A program made the position numbers and the translations under genes. From positions 1,364,001-1,428,000 of the forward strand of contig OZ245818.1 in NCBI GenBank assembly GCA_965228435.1: a stretch of 64,000 nucleotides of DNA. Direction: 5' to 3'. The stretch's first letter is position 1. Each line of letters opens with the position of its first letter. Positions 53,465-61,898 of the stretch are shown in pieces. This DNA comes from Hoeflea_A sp965228435 (GTDB lineage: Bacteria > Pseudomonadota > Alphaproteobacteria > Rhizobiales > Rhizobiaceae). The notes beneath the pieces were generated by a model. That model did no database searches. It was not told the origin of the DNA and saw only the letters and a list, made by a program, of their open reading frames with translations.

Positions 53465-53893
53465 ATGTACGACGATTCCATACCCGTTGAAGACCGGCTT
53501 GAAATTCAGGAACTCTACGCTCGGTATTGCCATTTCGCAGATCAGTGCGACGGACCGAATTGGGCAAAATGCTTTGCCGAGGACGGCTTCTTCGCGCCCA
53601 GTCTGGGGCCGGGTTCCGACAAAACCTACCAGGGCCATGAGGAGCTCGCTGCGTTCATCACCGCACCCGAACGAACCCCGTTGGAAAACCGCCACTGGAA
53701 CACGGCACTTACCTTGCATCGGGATGGCGACGTCATTCGCGGTGAGTGCTATGCGTTTCTTCTCCGGGTCGAAAACGTCGACAGTCCCAAAATTCTCGGC
53801 AGCGTGCGCTATCGCGACGTGCTCGCGCGCGAAAACGGTAATTGGCGTTTCAGGGAACGGCGTCCGTCGAAAGACGGCGAAGCATCTGCTTGA
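53465..53893 (+). CDS. SnoaL-like (NTF2-fold) protein
   Basis: A 142-residue protein with the alpha+beta cone start DRLEIQELYARYCHFADQ and repeated aromatic-lined strands (ENRHWNTALTLHRDGD). The NTF2/SnoaL-4 group includes dehydratases, isomerases and epoxide hydrolases. The start at 53465 has AGAGG eight bases upstream; an ATG at 53444 overlapping the previous stop is the alternative. No Asp-Arg-Asp triad of limonene-epoxide hydrolase could be assigned. It likely acts on an intermediate made by the operon. Confidence 0.78.
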   Translation: MYDDSIPVEDRLEIQELYARYCHFADQCDGPNWAKCFAEDGFFAPSLGPGSDKTYQGHEELAAFITAPERTPLENRHWNTALTLHRDGDVIRGECYAFLLRVENVDSPKILGSVRYRDVLARENGNWRFRERRPSKDGEASA

Positions 53894-53903
53894 TCGATCC
53901 GAC

Positions 53904-55040
53904 ATGCCGGCCTTGCTCGACCCATTGACGGTGCGTTCCGTGACCCTGCGAAACAGGATCGGCGTCTCGCCGATGTGTCAGTATTATGCCGAAGCAGACG
54001 GTATCCCGACGGACTGGCATCTGGTGCATCTCGGATCGCGCGCCGTGGGTGGCGCGGGTCTGGTCATGGGCGAGATGACGGCAATTCATCCCGACGGGCG
54101 AACCGGTCCCAAGGATGTCGGCATCTGGTCGGACGACCACATTGCCGCCTGGCGCCGGATGACGGAGTTTGTGCGTGCTCAGGGTTCGACCCCCGGCATT
54201 CAACTGGGCCATGCGGGACGCAAGGCGTCGACCTATTGGGACTGGCATCCTACCAAGGCGAAGACACCTCTGCCGGAAGACGAGGGAGGTTGGTCGCCCA
54301 TCTGGGCTCCCAGCGCCCTGCCGCTGAGGAGCTTCGATGCGATCCCGCAGCCTTTGTCGGAACAGCAGATCCGCGATTTGATCGAAGACCATTGCAACGC
54401 GGCAATGCGGGCGCATGAGGCCGGCTTCGACTGGCTCGAGCTGCACGCCGCGCATGGCTATCTGCACGCGACGTTCCTGTCGCCCTTTTCGAACAAGCGT
54501 GAGGACGATTGGGGAGGCAGTTTCGACAATCGTTGCCGCTTCACTCTGAAGTGCATCCGCGCTATCCGGCGAGTCTGGCCCGACGGGAAACCGCTTGCCG
54601 TTCGCCTTTCGAGCACCGAATGGATCGAGGATGGCTGGGGCCTTGAGGACACCGTGTCTCTCAGCAAGAGGCTGATCGAAGAAGGCGTCGACGTTATCGA
54701 CTGCAGTTCGGGCGTCGGCACGGCCGGCGGGGACTTTCCCCGCTATCCGATCGCTCCGGGGTGGCAGGTGCCATTTGCAGCAGCAGTGCGCGAACAATCC
54801 GGCGCCATGACTGCGGCTGTGGGCATGATCAAGGATCCCCTGCAGGCCGACATGATCATCAGGAGCGGACAGGCGGATATCGTGTTGCTCGCCTCGGCAA
54901 TGCTCGCGGATCCCTACTGGCCCTTCCATGCGGCAACGTCGCTCGGCCATCAAAAAGGAAGCGGTGTGACGATGCCTCCGCCCTACGGATACGTCATTCA
55001 AAGGGATCGTCCCTACCAGCCAGAAGCGAAACGGCGATAG
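53904..55040 (+). CDS. Old yellow enzyme family ene-reductase (YqjM-like)
   Basis: A 378-residue FMN enzyme reducing an activated C=C bond with NAD(P)H. YqjM-type features are the redox Cys in MCQYYAEADG, GHAGRKAS (substrate/FMN loop), and the His-His pair in LHAAHGYLHATFLSP. Arg in AVRLSSTEW is the FMN contact. The ATG at 53904 begins a family-like N-terminus. It lies 10 bp after the SnoaL gene. A cyclic enone is a sensible substrate class. Confidence 0.9.
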   Translation: MPALLDPLTVRSVTLRNRIGVSPMCQYYAEADGIPTDWHLVHLGSRAVGGAGLVMGEMTAIHPDGRTGPKDVGIWSDDHIAAWRRMTEFVRAQGSTPGIQLGHAGRKASTYWDWHPTKAKTPLPEDEGGWSPIWAPSALPLRSFDAIPQPLSEQQIRDLIEDHCNAAMRAHEAGFDWLELHAAHGYLHATFLSPFSNKREDDWGGSFDNRCRFTLKCIRAIRRVWPDGKPLAVRLSSTEWIEDGWGLEDTVSLSKRLIEEGVDVIDCSSGVGTAGGDFPRYPIAPGWQVPFAAAVREQSGAMTAAVGMIKDPLQADMIIRSGQADIVLLASAMLADPYWPFHAATSLGHQKGSGVTMPPPYGYVIQRDRPYQPEAKRR

Positions 55041-55091
55041 TCAACACCGATTTCAAAGCGGCACGAGACCGCGTGTCCGAAGGAGGAGAAA

Positions 55092-55634
55092 ATGAGTTCC
55101 AGCGGATCAGCTCCAAGCAAACCCGATACAGGCGGTGGGGCGGATATGCCCACAGGCTCGCGCGTTGTGACCTCCGCATTGACAATCAATGGTCGATCAA
55201 GCCGCGTGACCCACGAGGCGCGGGTCACTCTGCTGGATCTCCTGCGGGAAGTCCTCGGGGAAACCGGCACAAAGAAGGGCTGCAATGAAGGGGCCTGCGG
55301 TGCCTGCACCGTTCTCATGGATGGCAAGCGCATCAATGCCTGTCTGACTTTGGCGGCCACCTGTGACGGGCGTGAAATCACGACCGTCGAAGGATTGGCC
55401 GACGTAGACGGGACGCTCCACGCGGTGCAAAGGGCATTCATCGCGCAGGACGCATTCCAGTGCGGCTACTGTACCCCGGGTCAGATCATCTCCGCTTTCG
55501 CCTGCATTCGCGAAGGCCACACCCGATCGGCGAAGGAAATCTCCGAATGGATGAGCGGCAACATCTGTCGCTGCGCTGCCTATCCGCAAATTGTCGCGGC
55601 GGTGCAGCAAGCGGCCGCGGAAATGAAGGAATAG
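55092..55634 (+). CDS. Aldehyde oxidoreductase 2Fe-2S subunit (PaoA-type)
   Basis: A 180-residue subunit of a molybdenum hydroxylase. The plant-type cluster is seen in GCNEGACGACTVL and the second cluster in CGYCTPGQ plus GNICRCAAYP. A 30-residue Ser/Gly-rich N-terminus carries no twin-arginine signal, unlike periplasmic E. coli PaoA, so the enzyme should be cytoplasmic. GGAGGAG precedes the ATG. It passes electrons from molybdopterin to FAD. Confidence 0.9.
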   Translation: MSSSGSAPSKPDTGGGADMPTGSRVVTSALTINGRSSRVTHEARVTLLDLLREVLGETGTKKGCNEGACGACTVLMDGKRINACLTLAATCDGREITTVEGLADVDGTLHAVQRAFIAQDAFQCGYCTPGQIISAFACIREGHTRSAKEISEWMSGNICRCAAYPQIVAAVQQAAAEMKE

Positions 55635-55637
55635 GTC

Positions 55638-56717
55638 ATGCGGGATTTTGCTTACACGAAGGCCGATTCGCTCGACGACGCAATCTCGGCAGTGGCTTCG
55701 GGTGCTCGACCGATAGCCGGAGGCACCGAGTTGCTGAACTGGATGCGGCTGGGCGCCGACGATCCGGACCTGATCATCGACATCACGCGATTGGAGAACC
55801 TGAACGGCATCGCCATCGAAGATGGCGTCATCCGGATCGGTTCGCTGACGACCCTCAACCAGATCGAAGACAGCGACATTGTGCGAGAAATGGCCCCGGC
55901 TCTCGCCGAAGCCTGCCTAAAATCCGCCTCCGCGCAAATTCGAAACACCGCGACCCTTGGCGGCAACGTTCTCCAGAAGACACGGTGTCCTTATTTCCGG
56001 GTCGAGGCGGGAAATGAGAATCGATTGCCCTGGCCCTGCAACAAGCGCAAGGCTGGCAGCGGATGCTCCGCCCAGTCAGGGCTTCATGACCGCGCGTCAT
56101 TGATGGGAACGACGGATTCCTGTCTTTGCAATCAGCCGTCGGATCCGGCCGTGGCGCTCGCCGCGCTCGACGCAGTCGTCCATGTTGTCGGGCCGAATGG
56201 GGCTCGCGACTTGCCTATGAGCGCGTTTCACCTGTCGCAGGCGGACGCACGCGATCTGATTGAAAGCGGCCAGGCGGGCGACCTGATGGAGCAGGACCTG
56301 ATTTCCGTGAAGGGCACCGATGCCCTGCTCGTCAACCGGTTGCGGTCGGACGAGATCATCGTTGCCTATTCGGTTCCGGTTGACGCCGCTGCCGCCAATT
56401 CACGTTACCTCAAGGTGCGCGAGAGAGAGAGCTACGAATACGCGAAGGTGTCGGCTGCCGTCTGCCTCGATACCGATGGTGATGTCATCAGGTCGGTCAG
56501 AATTGCCGTGGGGTCCATAGCCCAGAAGCCCTGGCGCATCCCGCAGACGGAACAGGCTCTTGTGGGTGCGGACCTCGAAGCACAGGTCCTCGATCAGGTC
56601 CTGGCTGCCGAGTTCGCGGACGCAAACCCCGCGCCGCATCAGGAATACAAGATCAAACTGGCACGCAATGCGGTCCGAAGGGCCGTTCTCATGGCCGGAG
56701 GAAAAATCGATGGCTGA
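55638..56717 (+). CDS. Aldehyde oxidoreductase FAD subunit with 4Fe-4S insert (PaoB-type)
   Basis: A 359-residue FAD-binding subunit. The FAD phosphate loop is GARPIAGGTELLNWM, with RNTATLGGNVLQ in the second half. After this comes an insert with spaced Cys (TRCPYF, PWPCNKRKAGSGC, TDSCLCNQPSD) as in E. coli PaoB (YagS), where it holds a [4Fe-4S] cluster. It starts three bases after the small-subunit stop and overlaps the large-subunit gene by eight bases. Confidence 0.9.
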   Translation: MRDFAYTKADSLDDAISAVASGARPIAGGTELLNWMRLGADDPDLIIDITRLENLNGIAIEDGVIRIGSLTTLNQIEDSDIVREMAPALAEACLKSASAQIRNTATLGGNVLQKTRCPYFRVEAGNENRLPWPCNKRKAGSGCSAQSGLHDRASLMGTTDSCLCNQPSDPAVALAALDAVVHVVGPNGARDLPMSAFHLSQADARDLIESGQAGDLMEQDLISVKGTDALLVNRLRSDEIIVAYSVPVDAAAANSRYLKVRERESYEYAKVSAAVCLDTDGDVIRSVRIAVGSIAQKPWRIPQTEQALVGADLEAQVLDQVLAAEFADANPAPHQEYKIKLARNAVRRAVLMAGGKIDG

Positions 56718-58941
56718 GCATCTGGATCTGAAAGCCGCACTTCAAAAGGGCGTGGTCGTCTCCGCCGACGGATCGCCGACCCCGCTGCCACAGGACGGGA
56801 TCGGCAAGCCCGAAACCCGGCATGACGGTCCGCAGAAGGTCACGGGAAAAGCCGTTTATGCCGGTGAGGATACGCCGCGGGGCACGCTGCATGCGGTTTT
56901 TGTCGGCTCACCGATCCCGTCGGGCCGGCTTTCGTCGGTGAAGGACGATGCCGCGCTGGCCCATGCCGGCGTGGTGCACGTTCTGACGCATCTCGACATG
57001 CCCGAATTTGCGGAACCGGCCGTCCCGCCGTTTGCGCAAAGCCTTGTTCCGATGAGCACGGATCGTATCCACTACGAAGGCCAGCCGGTGGCCATGGTGC
57101 TTGCCGAGACCCTGGAGCAGGCGGAACAGGGTGCAGCGCTCATCGAGCTCGAGTGTGAGGCCGACGGCTTTGACCAGTTTGAAACCGCCCAGATCAGAAA
57201 ACCGGAGAAGAGCGGCTACACGATATTCGATATCGATGCAGAAAGAGGCGATGTCGACGCCGCGCTCCAGGATGCCCACGAAGTGGTGGATGAAACTTAC
57301 GATACGGCGTCCAGACACCATCACCCGATCGAACCGCACACGACGCTTGCCGAATGGCGGGGGAACCGGCTTTTCATCCACGATGCGTCGCAATGGACCT
57401 ACGGCATCCGGTACGCGCTGCAGGGAATAGCCGGGATCGATCCCGAAGACGTCACCGTTATCTGCCCGTTTACCGGCGGCGGCTTTGGCTGCAAGGGTTA
57501 TGTCTGGCCGCACCAGATTTTGACGCCCGTTGCCGCCAGAATAGTCGGCCGGCCAGTCAAGCTGTCACTGCATCGATCAGGCTGCTTCACCGGTTGCGGT
57601 TACCAGGCCCGAATCCGGTCGCTCGTGCGTCTGGGTGCCGACCGGGATGGCCGCCTTGTTGCGATGACGCACCGGTCGGAAAACATCACGTCGGCGACCG
57701 ACGACTATGTGGAGTACGCGACCGCGGGTTCACGCATTACCTATGCGGTTCCGAACTATCGGTTTGAAACACGGGTGCGCACCGCCAATGTCGGAACGCC
57801 GACGCCGATGCGCGCACCGCACGAAGGACCGGGCAATTTCGCCACCGAAAGTGCGGTGGACGAACTGGCCTACAAGCTGGGAATCGACCCGCTGGAATTC
57901 CGTTTGAAAAACTACGCCGACAAAGACCTGCTCTCCGGCAAGCCTTTCTCTTCCAAGAAACTGCGCGAAGCCTATGAGGTCGGCGCCGCCCGATTTGGTT
58001 GGCAGGACCGGCCGATGCAACCCGGATCACGCCGTGACAACGGCAAGCTGATTGGTTGGGGTGTCGCCACCGGCGTCATGTCGACCTTCCGGCACCTGTC
58101 CTTTGCGCGTGTCGCACTTGAAGCCAATGGCGATGTGACCATCGAGGCGGGAACGCAGGAGATCGGAACCGGCGTGCGCACCGTCATGCCGCAGATCGCG
58201 GCGGAAACGCTGGGTGTGCCGGTCGATCGGATCCGCATCGAGCTCGGATCGACCCGCTTGCTCGAAACAGCAGGCACGTTCGGCTCCGGCACCAGCATCG
58301 GGACGGGTTCGGCCATTGCAAACGCCTCGAAAACACTGCTCGAACATATTCGCGAATTGTCCGGCAAGAACGATGTTCCGGGTTACGAAAGCTGGCCCGA
58401 TCTGATGGCGGCGAAAGGCGTCCAGCGCCTCACTGCCGATGGCTCCTACGGCCCGGGGGATGGCGCTTTCTTTGACGCCCATGGTGACCTCAGCGACCAC
58501 GCAATGTACTCCTATGGCGCTGTTTTCGTCGAGGTGGAGGTCGACGAAGATTTCGGCACGGCGCGCATGCGCCGAGCGGTCGGATGCTACTCGGCCGGGC
58601 GCATCCTCAATCCGGCGACAGCACGAAGCCAGATGATCGGGGGCATCATTTGGGGATACGGCCGGGCCATGCTGGAACATTCACCTATGGACCCGCAATA
58701 CGGTCGCTATCTGTCGAAGAACCTTTCCAGCGTTCTGGTGCCTGTCAACGCTGACATCCCCCAGGACATCGACATCAGCTTCATCGAGGAGTTCGATCCG
58801 CACTGCTCGACCATCGGTGTGCGCGGCATCGGGGAACTGGGGGACGTCGGGGTCGCGCCAGCGATCACAAATGCCATCTTTCATGCCTGCGGGCGCCGGG
58901 TGCGTGATCTCCCGGTGCGGTATGAGCATCTCATCGGCTAG
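56710..58941 (+). CDS. Aldehyde oxidoreductase molybdopterin-binding subunit (PaoC-type)
   Basis: A 743-residue catalytic subunit of the xanthine oxidase family. Domain 1 (about 40-150) has the KVTGKAVYAGED start. The molybdopterin regions include FTGGGFGCKGYV, RAPHEGPGNFATESAVDELA and GTQEIGTGVRT. The catalytic Glu is in GVRGIGELGDVG near the C-terminus. The CO dehydrogenase motif AYxCSFR is absent. Length and neighbours match PaoC/YagR, which oxidises broad aldehydes including aromatic ones. No XdhC/PaoD-type maturation gene is seen nearby. Confidence 0.9.
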   Translation: MAEHLDLKAALQKGVVVSADGSPTPLPQDGIGKPETRHDGPQKVTGKAVYAGEDTPRGTLHAVFVGSPIPSGRLSSVKDDAALAHAGVVHVLTHLDMPEFAEPAVPPFAQSLVPMSTDRIHYEGQPVAMVLAETLEQAEQGAALIELECEADGFDQFETAQIRKPEKSGYTIFDIDAERGDVDAALQDAHEVVDETYDTASRHHHPIEPHTTLAEWRGNRLFIHDASQWTYGIRYALQGIAGIDPEDVTVICPFTGGGFGCKGYVWPHQILTPVAARIVGRPVKLSLHRSGCFTGCGYQARIRSLVRLGADRDGRLVAMTHRSENITSATDDYVEYATAGSRITYAVPNYRFETRVRTANVGTPTPMRAPHEGPGNFATESAVDELAYKLGIDPLEFRLKNYADKDLLSGKPFSSKKLREAYEVGAARFGWQDRPMQPGSRRDNGKLIGWGVATGVMSTFRHLSFARVALEANGDVTIEAGTQEIGTGVRTVMPQIAAETLGVPVDRIRIELGSTRLLETAGTFGSGTSIGTGSAIANASKTLLEHIRELSGKNDVPGYESWPDLMAAKGVQRLTADGSYGPGDGAFFDAHGDLSDHAMYSYGAVFVEVEVDEDFGTARMRRAVGCYSAGRILNPATARSQMIGGIIWGYGRAMLEHSPMDPQYGRYLSKNLSSVLVPVNADIPQDIDISFIEEFDPHCSTIGVRGIGELGDVGVAPAITNAIFHACGRRVRDLPVRYEHLIG

Positions 58942-59066
58942 TTGGAACCGCATCTCTCAAGATCGAATGGGCAGAAACCCGAAGCGCCAGACCTTCGGCA
59001 CTGTTGAACCGGAATGAAGCGATGATCATCGCCATACGAAAGTCAGTTCATCTTCCTTCAATTTGT

Positions 59067-59084
59067 TATGTTTTTCAAAACATA
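59067..59084. promoter_or_regulatory. 18-bp perfect palindrome before the alcohol dehydrogenase gene
   Basis: TATGTTTT and AAAACATA form perfect eight-base arms around TC in an A+T-rich 224-bp gap, about 80 bases before the start codon. It is a strong operator candidate for an IclR- or GntR-type regulator. A ribosome site AGGAGG is just before the gene start. Confidence 0.55.
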
Positions 59085-59165
59085 TTTCATTATTCATTAC
59101 TAAATGATAAGCTTTGAGATCAGGGCGAGAGCAAAAATCATGATCAAAATCAGGAGGTTCACTCG

Positions 59166-60263
59166 ATGAAAGCCAAAGCCGCGGTTCTTTATTCCGACGA
59201 CCAGACGTTTCATATTGAAGATGTCGATATTGGCCCTCTCAATGCAGATGAAGTCCTGGTGCAAATGTCGGGTGTTGGCGTCTGCCACACTGACGAGCTC
59301 TTTCGCAGCAATGTCTATCCTTTTCCCCGCCCCTGCATTCTCGGTCACGAAGGGTCCGGACGGGTGGTCAAAACCGGTTCCGCCATCACGGAGTTGGAGA
59401 AAGGCGATCACGTCGTTCTGTCGGTCATGTATTGTGGCCATTGCCGCCGCTGCAAAAACGGCCAGCACTATCTGTGTGAAAACATCTACGAAGCCAACTT
59501 TGGCGGTCGCGGCGACGGGACCAGCGCGTTCTCTCATGATGGGCAATGCGTGCACGCGCATTTCGACGGCCAAAGCTCGTTTTCAACATTCGCCGTCTCC
59601 AATGCCAAAAACACGATCAAGGTCAGGAACGATGCCCCGCTGGATTTGCTCGGTCCGTTGGGATGCGGCTTCAGGACGGGGTTGGGTGCGGTCATCAACA
59701 CGTTCCATCCGAAAGCAAGCGAAAGCCTGGTGATTTTCGGAGCGGGTTCGGTGGGCCTGTCGGCCGTAATGGCAGCTCAGTTGCTGGGGTGTCATCCGAT
59801 CATCGTTGTCGACCCCAATGGGGCCAGACGCGCCAAGGGCCTGGAAGTCGGTGCAACGCACGCTCTCGACAGTTCCGAAGAAGGCGTAAAGGAGAAAATC
59901 ATCGAGTTGACTGGCGGCGGTGCGGCCTACGCCCTGGATACGACCGGCATACCCGCGGTCATTCGAACAGCAATCGAGTCGACGGGCGTAGGCGGTTTCC
60001 TTGGCGTGCTGGGCGGGTCGCCCCTTGGAACCGAGCTCGTACTCGACGCCAATCACATTCTTTTCGGTGGCCGTCGCATCCAGGGGATCAACATGGGCGA
60101 CTCGGTTGGCGCCACCTTCATTCCAGCGATGGTCGATCTGATGATGGCTGACAAGCTGCCGCTCGAGAAACTGATAACGAAATACCCGTTCGAAGACATC
60201 AACCAGGCCTTCGCCGACACAAAGTCGGGAGAATGCGTCAAGGCTGTCCTGACGTTCAGTTAG
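59166..60263 (+). CDS. Zinc-dependent aryl/benzyl-type alcohol dehydrogenase
   Basis: A 365-residue medium-chain dehydrogenase. Catalytic zinc ligands lie in GVGVCHTDELF and LGHEGSGRVV. The structural-zinc lobe has four Cys in YCGHCRRCKNGQHYLC. The coenzyme loop is FGAGSVGLSAVMAAQLLG, with Asp in VVDPNGARR favouring NAD. The overall pattern fits class III-related benzyl-alcohol dehydrogenases such as XylB. It should oxidise an alcohol to the aldehyde used by the oxidases of this cluster. It is bounded by a terminator shared with the convergent ALDH2. Confidence 0.9.
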   Translation: MKAKAAVLYSDDQTFHIEDVDIGPLNADEVLVQMSGVGVCHTDELFRSNVYPFPRPCILGHEGSGRVVKTGSAITELEKGDHVVLSVMYCGHCRRCKNGQHYLCENIYEANFGGRGDGTSAFSHDGQCVHAHFDGQSSFSTFAVSNAKNTIKVRNDAPLDLLGPLGCGFRTGLGAVINTFHPKASESLVIFGAGSVGLSAVMAAQLLGCHPIIVVDPNGARRAKGLEVGATHALDSSEEGVKEKIIELTGGGAAYALDTTGIPAVIRTAIESTGVGGFLGVLGGSPLGTELVLDANHILFGGRRIQGINMGDSVGATFIPAMVDLMMADKLPLEKLITKYPFEDINQAFADTKSGECVKAVLTFS

Positions 60264-60285
60264 CGGCGCACGCAAGCACCCAGGG

Positions 60286-60315
60286 AACGGGTGGCGCACA
60301 AACGCCACCCGTTTT
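60286..60315. terminator. Bidirectional rho-independent terminator
   Basis: An 11-bp stem AACGGGTGGCG/CGCCACCCGTT with a six-base loop. TTTT at 60312-60315 serves the plus-strand transcript. It lies between the convergent alcohol and aldehyde dehydrogenase genes. Confidence 0.82.
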
Positions 60316-60326
60316 GTTGGGCGCCT

Positions 60327-61829
60327 TCAGACGCCCAAATTGAACATCACCGTCTTGAGCTCGGTGAAAGCTTCAATGGAGGTAAAGCCGCCCTCGCGGC
60401 CGATGCCGCTGGCTTTGAACCCGCCAAAGGGCGAGTTGGGCATGAAGGCATATCCGTTGATCCCGACGGTTCCTGTGCGCAATGCCTGAGCCACCCGCCA
60501 GGCACGCCCCGGACTTCCGGTATATACCCCGGAAGACAAGCCATATTTCGAGTTGTTGGCGATGGCGATCGCCTCCTCTTCGGTCTCGAATGGGATGACC
60601 GAGAGAACCGGCCCGAAAATCTCCTCCTGGGCGATGGTCGCGTCCTGTGGAACGTTTCTGAACAGGGTGGGATTAAACCAGTTGCCGGCCGAGAGATCAC
60701 CGCCGGGCCGATCGCCGCCGAAGACGAGGTCAGCCTCGTCGCTGCCGATTTTGCTGTAATCCGCGACCTTGTCCAGTTGTTTCCTGCTGATGATCGGCGA
60801 GGAGGTCGTCGCCGGATCGAACGGATCGCCAAACTTGACGTTTTGCGTCTGTTCTTCGGCATATTTGACGAAGTCATCGTAGATATCCTTGTGGACCAGA
60901 GCGCGGCTCGTTGTGGAGCAAACCTGGCCGGACAGGAACATGCTCATCATGCTCATGACCTGGAAGGACGCCGCCTTCAGATCGGGCACATCCGGAAAGA
61001 CCATGGCAGCACTTTTGCCGCCGAGCTCCAGGGTCACCCGCTTGAGACCTTTGGCGGCCACGGTCTGAATATGCTCGCCGACGGCGCGCGATCCGGTGAA
61101 GCAGATCTTTTCCACACCGTCGTGGTGTGTCATGGCATCGCCGGTGATCCCATCACCGGTCAAATACTGGAACACCCCGGGTGGAAGATCCGCCTCCTGG
61201 ACGAGCTCCGCCATCCGTGTGCTTGCGTGCGGGGCCAACTCCGACGATTTCATCAAAATCGTGCAACCCGCCGCCAACGCCGGCGCAACCTTTTCCGGAA
61301 ACTGCAGGAGCGGCGCATTCCACGGTGTGATACCGACCGTCACTCCCACCGGTTCCCGAACGGTGATGAACTTCATCGGCACATCGGTTTCGAACTGCGG
61401 ATAGGTTTCGCCCGTGATTTTGTCGATCCAGCCTGCGTGATGGCGGAATATCTTGGCGCCGAGCTCGCCGGTGAAGTTTACCGCAACGCAAAGACCATGA
61501 GGAACGGCGTTGTCCAGGGTCTGCAAACGGGTCAGTTCGTCGGCATGTTTTTCGAACAGATCGGCGATGCGCAGCAGGACCTTGGTGCGTTCGGCCGCCT
61601 TCATCTTTGGCCACGGACCTTCATCGAAGGCCTTGCGGGCGGCCTTGATCGCCCGATCGACCTCTTCGGGATCGGCCAGCGGTATATCAGCCGTCCGCTC
61701 GTTGGTCGCCGGATTGAAATGCGGAATGCTGCGGTCCCCACCGGGGTCCACCCACTGCCCGTCGATCAGGAACTTGTTCGACGTCACACCCAGGCTTTCG
61801 CAGACTGGTCGAATTGAAATATCAAGCAT
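60327..61829 (-). CDS. NAD(P)-dependent aldehyde dehydrogenase 2
   Basis: A 500-residue enzyme. Catalytic Cys FLSGQVCSTTSR, Glu TLELGGKSAAM, Asn TPWNAPLL and coenzyme loop TGSRAVGEHIQ are intact. It shares AFDEGPWPKM and AGWIDKITGETYPQ with aldehyde dehydrogenase 1, making the two likely paralogs. The ATG at 61829 follows GAGGAGT at good spacing; a longer frame to 61871 lacks this. It lies 69 bp after the ABC permease gene on the same strand, so it may be co-expressed with that transporter. Confidence 0.92.
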   Translation of the reverse strand: MLDISIRPVCESLGVTSNKFLIDGQWVDPGGDRSIPHFNPATNERTADIPLADPEEVDRAIKAARKAFDEGPWPKMKAAERTKVLLRIADLFEKHADELTRLQTLDNAVPHGLCVAVNFTGELGAKIFRHHAGWIDKITGETYPQFETDVPMKFITVREPVGVTVGITPWNAPLLQFPEKVAPALAAGCTILMKSSELAPHASTRMAELVQEADLPPGVFQYLTGDGITGDAMTHHDGVEKICFTGSRAVGEHIQTVAAKGLKRVTLELGGKSAAMVFPDVPDLKAASFQVMSMMSMFLSGQVCSTTSRALVHKDIYDDFVKYAEEQTQNVKFGDPFDPATTSSPIISRKQLDKVADYSKIGSDEADLVFGGDRPGGDLSAGNWFNPTLFRNVPQDATIAQEEIFGPVLSVIPFETEEEAIAIANNSKYGLSSGVYTGSPGRAWRVAQALRTGTVGINGYAFMPNSPFGGFKASGIGREGGFTSIEAFTELKTVMFNLGV

Positions 61830-61898
61830 GTTCGGGACTCCTCGAATGTGCGCCTCGGTTTGGCATGGCAATTTCGGTTTTGTTTGTCGACTGAACCA

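Noticed and set aside
53465..53893. Limonene-1,2-epoxide hydrolase assignment for the NTF2-fold protein
   Set aside because: The fold is shared, but the Asp-Arg-Asp catalytic set could not be located. Called SnoaL-like only.
56710..58941. Carbon monoxide dehydrogenase (coxL) reading of the molybdenum subunit
   Set aside because: The AYxCSFR active-site loop is absent and the FAD subunit carries the PaoB-type Cys insert.
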